Part shown: in pieces, positions 6,106-10,289 of the stretch
Numbering within the stretch: position 1 is the stretch's first letter
Layout: every line of letters starts with the position of its first letter
Assembly: GCA_031386065.1 (NCBI GenBank)
Contig: JANNBZ010000046.1
Coordinates: 1-10,289, forward strand
Length of the DNA: 10,289 bases
Source of the DNA: JANYJJ01 sp031386065
GTDB taxonomy: Bacteria > Pseudomonadota > Gammaproteobacteria > Burkholderiales > Burkholderiaceae_C
Direction of reading: 5' to 3'
The notes under the pieces: model-generated
Database searches by the model: none
Told to the model about the DNA's origin: nothing
What the model saw: the letters and a program-made list of their open reading frames with translations, nothing else
Translations under genes and position numbers: made by a program

Positions 6106-6140
6106 CGACAGATTGGCGACAATTTGTCGACAATCTGTCG
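6106..6140. promoter_or_regulatory. 35-bp near-perfect palindrome with 11-bp internal period, probable enhancer for the sigma-54 activator
   Basis: The outer arms CGACAGATTG (6106-6115) and CAATCTGTCG (6131-6140) are exact inverted copies. The centre CGACAA-T-TTGTCG (6117-6129) is a second exact palindrome sharing the same axis at 6123. Only the pair 6116/6130 breaks the symmetry. The motif CGACA also recurs at 6106, 6117 and 6128, an 11-bp step close to one helical turn. It begins five bases after the activator stop and lies about 133 bases before the predicted transcription start, a normal distance for an upstream activating sequence. There is no T-tract to suggest a terminator. Confidence 0.7.
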
Positions 6141-6229
6141 TGCGCAACGCGCCTCGTGAATTCGGTGTGTTTGCCAGAAACCCAGCACCCATGCGGGCTG
6201 GCGGCCGACAAGGCGCAGTCAGGCGCGGT

Positions 6230-6245
6230 TGGCACACAGGTTGCA
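6230..6245 (+). promoter_or_regulatory. Sigma-54 promoter (-24/-12) of the rhodanese operon
   Basis: The sequence TGGCAC-N5-TTGCA matches the sigma-54 consensus, with exactly ten bases between the invariant GG and GC. A transcription start near 6256 would give a leader of about 24 bases before the rhodanese ATG. Together with the upstream palindrome and the adjacent sigma-54 activator gene, the assignment is strong. Confidence 0.85.
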
Positions 6246-6279
6246 AACACAGGCTCAGCCCCACCCACCGGAGAACCTG

Positions 6280-7179
6280 ATGAGCACACCCAACGTCCTG
6301 ATTTCCCCCGCCGAGCTGAGCGCGCTGATGCAGGCCGAGCCGGTCGTCGTGATCGACACGCGCGACGCCGACACCTACGTTGCGGGCCACATTCCCGGCG
6401 CCGTGAACCTGCGCGAAATCTTCACCTTCCTCGCCACGTCGACCGCCGAGGGCCTGAACGAATTGAAGGGCACCTTCGCCGAGCACTTCGGCGCCATCGG
6501 TTTGTCAGGCGCCGAGACAGCCGTGTTCTACGAAGACGCGCTGAACAGCGGCTATGGCCAGTCGTGCCGCGGCTACTACCTGCTCACCTGGCTGGGCTAC
6601 CCGAAGGTGAAGGTGCTGAACGGCGGCTACTCGGCGTGGAAAGCCGGTGGCATGGCCAGCACTACCGAGGTGACACCGGTCACGCCGGGGACATTCCCGA
6701 CCGACTTGACGATGGCCGACGTGATGCTGACCAAGGACGAGATGCTGGCCGCCGTGCTGGGCCAAAGCGGCACCGACACCGTGCTGCTCGACGTGCGCGA
6801 CATCGACGAATGGATCGGCGACAGCTCGTCGCCCTACGGCCGCGACTACGCGCCGCGCAAGGGCCGCATTCCGGGTGCCAAGTGGCTGGAGTGGTACCGC
6901 TTCATGAAGCCGTCGAGCATGGGCCCGATGATCAAGTCGCCCGACGAAGTGAAGGCCGAGGCGGCCACCGCCGGCATATCGACCGACGACACGATCTACC
7001 TGTACTGCTTCAAAGGCGCGCGCGCGTCGAACACCTTCCTGGCATTGAAGCAGGCTGGCTTCAGCGACGTGCGGATGTACTTCGGCTCGTGGAACGAGTG
7101 GTCGCGCGACCCGGCGCTGCCGATTGAAAGCGGGCTGCCGTTCGCCGAGCCGAAGCCGAAGCTGGCAATGGCCGCGTGA
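6280..7179 (+). CDS. Two-domain rhodanese (sulfurtransferase)
   Basis: A 299-residue protein with two rhodanese domains, at about 5-128 and 143-285. The N-domain carries 'VVVIDTRDADTYVAGHIPGA' and 'VKVLNGGYSAWKAGG'. The C-domain has 'VLLDVRDIDEWIG', 'RIPGAKWLEW' and the active-site loop 'CFKGAR' with C243 after the strand 'IYLY', then 'FGSWNEWSRDP'. The six-residue loop size is that of sulfur-transferring rhodaneses, and C243 would carry the persulfide. The loop sequence is not the CRKGVT of mitochondrial enzymes or the CGSGVT of mercaptopyruvate sulfurtransferases, so the donor is uncertain. The N-domain also has C96 ('SCRGYY'), where an inactive residue is more usual. GGAGA five bases before the ATG supports the start. 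It is the first gene after the sigma-54 promoter and is cytoplasmic (no signal peptide). Confidence 0.9.
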   Translation: MSTPNVLISPAELSALMQAEPVVVIDTRDADTYVAGHIPGAVNLREIFTFLATSTAEGLNELKGTFAEHFGAIGLSGAETAVFYEDALNSGYGQSCRGYYLLTWLGYPKVKVLNGGYSAWKAGGMASTTEVTPVTPGTFPTDLTMADVMLTKDEMLAAVLGQSGTDTVLLDVRDIDEWIGDSSSPYGRDYAPRKGRIPGAKWLEWYRFMKPSSMGPMIKSPDEVKAEAATAGISTDDTIYLYCFKGARASNTFLALKQAGFSDVRMYFGSWNEWSRDPALPIESGLPFAEPKPKLAMAA

Positions 7180-7183
7180 GTTG

Positions 7184-7310
7184 CCTTCCCTCCCCCTCGA
7201 CGGGGAAGGGGCCGGGTGGAGGTGAGAGCTTCAAACCCACGCCGTTTCTGTCCAGTGCTCTGTTCAACGATTTCACCCCCATCCCAGCCTTCCCCCTTCG
7301 AGGGGGAAGG
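7184..7310. repeat. Pair of inverted GC-rich REP-like palindromes
   Basis: Two C-rich hairpins flank the rhodanese-OsmC gap. The right one (7288-7310) has perfect 10-bp arms, CCTTCCCCCT and AGGGGGAAGG, around TCG. The left one (about 7184-7211) is an imperfect version. The sequences beside them, GGCCGGGTGGAGGTGAGA (7209-7226) and, on the other strand, GGCTGGGATGGGGGTGAAA (7289-7271), are related in inverted orientation, so the two units form one large stem. Such CCCTCCCCC/GGGGTGGGGG repeats are common between genes in Burkholderiales. Inside this operon they may attenuate or stabilise the transcript. The hairpin lies just upstream of the OsmC-like start. Confidence 0.75.
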
Positions 7311-7333
7311 AGCAACTCGAAGAACCACACCCC

Positions 7334-7891
7334 ATGTCCACTGTTATCGAACCTAAGCCCGTCAGCACCGTCAAAACCCACCTGCGCCCGATCGACCGTG
7401 ACGGGCTGATGGCCTTCGCCGAGAAGGGCCGCAACAACCCGACCTCGCGCGGCACCAACAAGGTCCACACCGTGGTCGACGGCCAGTACCGCACGCTCAG
7501 CTATGTGGGCCACCATGCGCCGGTGGTGGTCGACGAGCCACTCCACCTGTTTGGACAGGACACCGCGCCCGCCCCCGGCGAAGTCGTGCTGTCGGCGCTG
7601 GGCGGCTGCCTGGCCGTGGGCATCACGGCGGTCGCCACCTGGAAGCAAGTGACGCTGAGCAAGCTGGAATTGTTTCTGGAAGGCGACATCGGCAACCCCG
7701 CCGCCTGGGGCGCCGGTGGCGCCGAAAAGCTGCCGCCCGAAATGGGCTTCCAGGCGATTCGGGTGAAGGTCGAAATCGAAGGCGATGCGACGCGCGAGGT
7801 GCTGGACGAGATCGTGCAGCACGCCAACCTGTATTCCCCGGTGGCCAACAGCATGCGCAACCCGATCGCCTTCGCCATCGACATGGCTTAA
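7334..7891 (+). CDS. OsmC-like family protein with a single cysteine
   Basis: A 185-residue protein of the OsmC/Ohr fold: an N-terminal beta region with 'GTNKVHTVVDGQYRTLSYVG', a 'FGQDTAPAPGEVVLSALGGC' helix start at 73-92, and a C-terminal 'ANLYSPVANSMRNP' helix. In OsmC and Ohr hydroperoxide reductases two cysteines act together, one in the central helix and one in a 'CPV/CPF' turn near the C-terminus. Here only C92 exists in the whole protein; the second position reads YSPV, so serine 168 replaces the cysteine. Classical peroxidase chemistry is therefore unlikely unless an outside thiol resolves C92. Binding of a persulfide or of a small molecule is an alternative suggested by the rhodanese next door. 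The Shine-Dalgarno is weak, and a REP-like hairpin ends 23 bases before the ATG. The next gene follows after 31 bases. Confidence 0.87.
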   Translation: MSTVIEPKPVSTVKTHLRPIDRDGLMAFAEKGRNNPTSRGTNKVHTVVDGQYRTLSYVGHHAPVVVDEPLHLFGQDTAPAPGEVVLSALGGCLAVGITAVATWKQVTLSKLELFLEGDIGNPAAWGAGGAEKLPPEMGFQAIRVKVEIEGDATREVLDEIVQHANLYSPVANSMRNPIAFAIDMA

Positions 7892-7922
7892 TCGTTGACC
7901 AAGCACATCGGAGGAAAGATCC

Positions 7923-9095
7923 ATGTCTGCCGTGATGGAAACCGTCAGCCGCGACGGGCTCGATGCGTTCGATCCGCCCGCCGCGTCACCGCCCGAGGCG
8001 ATGTTGCAAGCAGTGCGTGAACTGGCCGACGGCGCGTTGGCCGAGTTGGCCGACGACATCGACCGCCGCGGCATTTATCCGAAAAGCATCCTGCACCGGC
8101 TGGGCGAACTGGGCGCCTTCAAGGCACACATGGTGCAAGGCGCACAACCGGCGGATTTCGGTGCCGCCATTCGCGCCATCACCGAGGTGTCGCGCGTGTG
8201 CGGCGCCACCGGCTTCATGGTGTGGTGCCACGACGTGTGCGGCGTCTACATGGAACAGTCGGGCAACCCGGCGCTGATGGGCCATGCGCTGACCGAACAC
8301 GCGGCGGGCCGCACGCTGGGCGCCACCGGCATGAGCAACCCGATGAAGACCTTCGCCGGCATCGAGACGCTGCTGCTGAAGGCGCGCGCGGTGGACGGCG
8401 GCTACCTCGTCAATGGCACGCTGCCCTGGGTCAGCAACCTCGGACCCGACCACTACTTCGGTGCCGTCGCGGTGGTTGAAACCGATGCCGGCGAGGCACC
8501 TCGCGAAGTGATGTTCGTCGTGCATTGCAATGCCCGCGGCGTCGAGCTGCGCGACTGCCCGTCGTTCTCGGCCATGGAGGGCACCAACACCTACGCGGTG
8601 CGCCTGACCGACCACTTCATCGGGGCCGACCAACTCATCGCCGACCCGGTGCGCCGGTTCATCGGCCGGATTCGCGCGGCGTTCATCCTGCTGCAATGCG
8701 GCATGGGCCTGGGCGTGGCGCAAGGTGCGATCGACTCGATGTGGGACGTGGAGCGGCAGCTCGGCCACGTGAACGAGTTCCTGGAAGACCGGCCCGACGA
8801 CCTGCAAGCCGAACTGGACGCGCTGACCGAACGCACCCTGCGGCTGGCGAAAACGCCGTATGCCAACGACACCGAATTTCTGATCGACGTGCTCGATGCG
8901 CGCGCCCACGCCAGCGAGTTGTCGCTGCGCGCCGCGCAGTCGGCCCTGCTGCACCAGGGCGCGCGCGGCTACCTGATGAGCTCGGCCGTGCAGCGCCGCG
9001 TGCGCGAGTCGCATTTCGTCGCCATCGTCACGCCGGCCATCAAGCACCTGCGCAAGGAGATCGCGCGGCTCAGCGCCGCCGAGATGCCAGCATGA
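7923..9095 (+). CDS. Acyl-CoA-dehydrogenase-fold flavoprotein (DszC/SfnB-like group)
   Basis: A 390-residue protein of the acyl-CoA dehydrogenase superfamily. The N-terminal helical part runs from about 25 to 125 ('LHRLGELGAF' at 58-67). The beta domain at about 130-235 contains 'LGATGMSNP...DGGYLVNGTLPWVSNLGPDHYF', the segment that packs on the flavin. The C-terminal helical bundle at about 245-385 ends in 'ESHFVAIVTPAIKHLRKEI'. I cannot place the catalytic glutamate of true acyl-CoA dehydrogenases. The divergence fits the group of flavin-dependent monooxygenases and sulfur-acquisition oxidoreductases (DszC, SfnB), but that is inference. GGAGG six to ten bases before the ATG is a strong start signal. 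Its stop overlaps the next start (ATGA), which couples it tightly to the rubredoxin-reductase and suggests that the latter supplies or removes its electrons. No acyl-CoA ligase or ETF gene is present. Confidence 0.82.
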   Translation: MSAVMETVSRDGLDAFDPPAASPPEAMLQAVRELADGALAELADDIDRRGIYPKSILHRLGELGAFKAHMVQGAQPADFGAAIRAITEVSRVCGATGFMVWCHDVCGVYMEQSGNPALMGHALTEHAAGRTLGATGMSNPMKTFAGIETLLLKARAVDGGYLVNGTLPWVSNLGPDHYFGAVAVVETDAGEAPREVMFVVHCNARGVELRDCPSFSAMEGTNTYAVRLTDHFIGADQLIADPVRRFIGRIRAAFILLQCGMGLGVAQGAIDSMWDVERQLGHVNEFLEDRPDDLQAELDALTERTLRLAKTPYANDTEFLIDVLDARAHASELSLRAAQSALLHQGARGYLMSSAVQRRVRESHFVAIVTPAIKHLRKEIARLSAAEMPA

Positions 9096-10289
9096 CCGCC
9101 GGGCAGGTCGCCGACGTTTTTCGCAGCTTCATCTGCCGCGCCTGCGGTCTGATCTACGACGAAGCGAAAGGCGACGCCGACAGCGGCCTGGCGCCGGGCA
9201 CCCGCTTCGACGACATCCCCGACGACTGGGCCTGCCCGCTGTGCGGCGTCACCAAGGCCGACTTTGAACCGTACGAGGCCACTGCGTTGCCGCGTCGCGC
9301 TGCGCGCAGCCCGCGCCGCGCGGCGGGTTCGCGCGCCGATGCCGGCGTGGTGATCGTCGGTGCCGGCCGCGCCGGTTGGCAAATGGCGCAGGCACTGCGC
9401 GAGCGCGACGCAGATCTGACTATCACCCTGGTGGCCGCCTGCGACGCAGCCGTGTACGACAAGCCGCTGCTGTCGGTGGCGCTGGCCAAGAAAATCGATG
9501 CGGCGGCCCTCGTGAAAGAGCCAGCCGCCGCCGCCGCGCAGCGACTGAACGTGCGGCTGCTGCCGCGCACCCATGCCGTCAGCGTGAGCACCCAGGCGAA
9601 CACCTTGCGCACCACGCGCGGCAGCCTGCGCTACCGGCACCTGGTGCTGGCGCACGGCGCCGCGCCGCGCGAGGTGGCACCGCTGCCGGCGGCGCTGTGC
9701 TGGCGCATCAACCACCTCGACGCGTACCTGAAGTTTCGCGAGCGGTTGGGCACGCCGAACCCGGTCGCACCGCAACGCGTGCTGGTCGCTGGCGCCGGAC
9801 TGGTGGGCTGCGAACTGGCCAACGACCTGGCGCTGGCGGGCCACCCGGTCACGCTGCTGGACCTGAACGTGCTGCCGCTGGGCAACCTGCTGAACGAAGG
9901 CGCTTCGTTCGAACTGCTGGCCGCGTGGCAGGGGCTGCCGCTGCGTTTCGTGGGCGGCGTGCTCATCAGCGGGGTCACGCGAACCGGCAGTGTGCGCAGC
10001 GTTCACACCGACGACGGGCAACGCTTTGACGCTGAACACGTGGTCGCGGCCACCGGACTGCAAACACCGAGCCGCCTGGCGCACAGCGCGGGCCTGAACT
10101 GGCGCAACGGCATCGATGTCGACGCGCAAACCTTGCGCACGAACGTGGCCAACATCCACGCGCTGGGCGACTGCATCAGCATCGACGGACTGGCGCATCG
10201 GTTCATCGAACCCATCGCCCGCCAGGCGAAGCTGATTGCCGACACCGTGACCGGCGCGCCTGCCGCGGCCTACATCAGCACACGGCCGC
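9092..10289 (+). CDS. Rubredoxin fused to FAD-dependent NAD(P)H oxidoreductase (3' end outside window)
   Basis: The frame opens with an ATG overlapping the preceding stop and stays open for 399 codons to the right edge. Residues 12-62 are a rubredoxin: C15-R-A-C18-G-L-I-Y-D and C48-P-L-C51-G bind one iron. A basic, arginine-rich linker (63-83) leads to a pyridine-nucleotide-disulfide type reductase. This has FAD motif 'VVIVGAGRAG' (G90-G95), NAD(P) motif 'VLVAGAGLVGCELA' (G234-G239), 'VVAATGLQT', and 'IHALGDC' with D360, which contacts FAD. Such enzymes pass electrons from NAD(P)H through FAD to rubredoxin. Fusion of both halves makes a one-piece supply chain. Coupling to the flavoprotein gene suggests that this is its electron partner. 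Rubredoxins also serve alkane hydroxylases and superoxide or peroxide reduction, so the acceptor is not proven. Confidence 0.9.
   Translation, partial: MTAGQVADVFRSFICRACGLIYDEAKGDADSGLAPGTRFDDIPDDWACPLCGVTKADFEPYEATALPRRAARSPRRAAGSRADAGVVIVGAGRAGWQMAQALRERDADLTITLVAACDAAVYDKPLLSVALAKKIDAAALVKEPAAAAAQRLNVRLLPRTHAVSVSTQANTLRTTRGSLRYRHLVLAHGAAPREVAPLPAALCWRINHLDAYLKFRERLGTPNPVAPQRVLVAGAGLVGCELANDLALAGHPVTLLDLNVLPLGNLLNEGASFELLAAWQGLPLRFVGGVLISGVTRTGSVRSVHTDDGQRFDAEHVVAATGLQTPSRLAHSAGLNWRNGIDVDAQTLRTNVANIHALGDCISIDGLAHRFIEPIARQAKLIADTVTGAPAAAYISTRP

Noticed and set aside
6106..6140. The palindrome after the activator as an intrinsic terminator
   Set aside because: There is no T-tract, the stem is only moderately GC-rich, and the internal 11-bp periodicity and distance to the sigma-54 promoter fit a binding array better.
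7061..9047. Long minus-strand open frames (7061-8074 and 7986-9047)
   Set aside because: They are antisense to the rhodanese, OsmC-like and flavoprotein genes, have shadow composition and cross the REP-like repeats; no family signature was seen.
8969..10198. 409-codon minus-strand open frame
   Set aside because: It lies opposite the rubredoxin-reductase, whose plus-strand frame shows iron, FAD and NAD motifs in order; the antisense product is R/Q/A-rich with no motif.

Overview
The window looks like a GC-rich betaproteobacterial chromosome, most likely Burkholderiales. The grounds are codon usage, the type of proteins encoded, the plastic intergenic GC-rich hairpin repeats and the sigma-54 circuitry. 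This is inference from style, not from a database match. No phage structural genes, transposase, CRISPR array, tRNA or rRNA was seen.

Region 1 (1-196) is the 3' end of mltA, a lytic transglycosylase, on the plus strand.

Region 2 (about 197-2950) is an accessory islet, all of it on the minus strand. In order of position it holds: a decayed C-terminal fragment of an XRE-type helix-turn-helix gene; an intact halohydrin dehalogenase of the SDR fold whose stop codon touches that fragment; an orphan ClpP-like serine protease of visibly lower GC; a small secreted excalibur-domain protein; a stretch of palindromic tandem repeats; and a HI1420-family antitoxin broken by two compensating frameshifts with no toxin beside it. 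Mixed base composition, two broken regulators and attC-like core sites suggest repeated gain and loss between mltA and msrB.

Region 3 (3235-4355) is a translationally coupled msrB-msrA pair. Both proteins carry export signals, so this is a periplasmic methionine sulfoxide repair system.

Region 4 (4415 to the right edge) is the most coherent unit. It starts with a GAF-AAA+-Fis sigma-54 activator. The stop codon of this gene is followed by a 35-bp near-perfect palindrome built on an 11-bp period. A textbook -24/-12 sigma-54 promoter then precedes a two-domain rhodanese, a one-cysteine OsmC-like protein, an acyl-CoA-dehydrogenase-like flavoprotein, and a rubredoxin fused to an FAD/NAD(P) reductase that runs off the window. 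The activator probably binds the palindrome and switches on the operon. The gene content (sulfane-sulfur transfer, OsmC, a DszC/SfnB-like flavoenzyme and a dedicated electron-transfer chain) suggests redox metabolism of sulfur or another substrate, but the substrate is not evident. I know of no described pathway with exactly this set.
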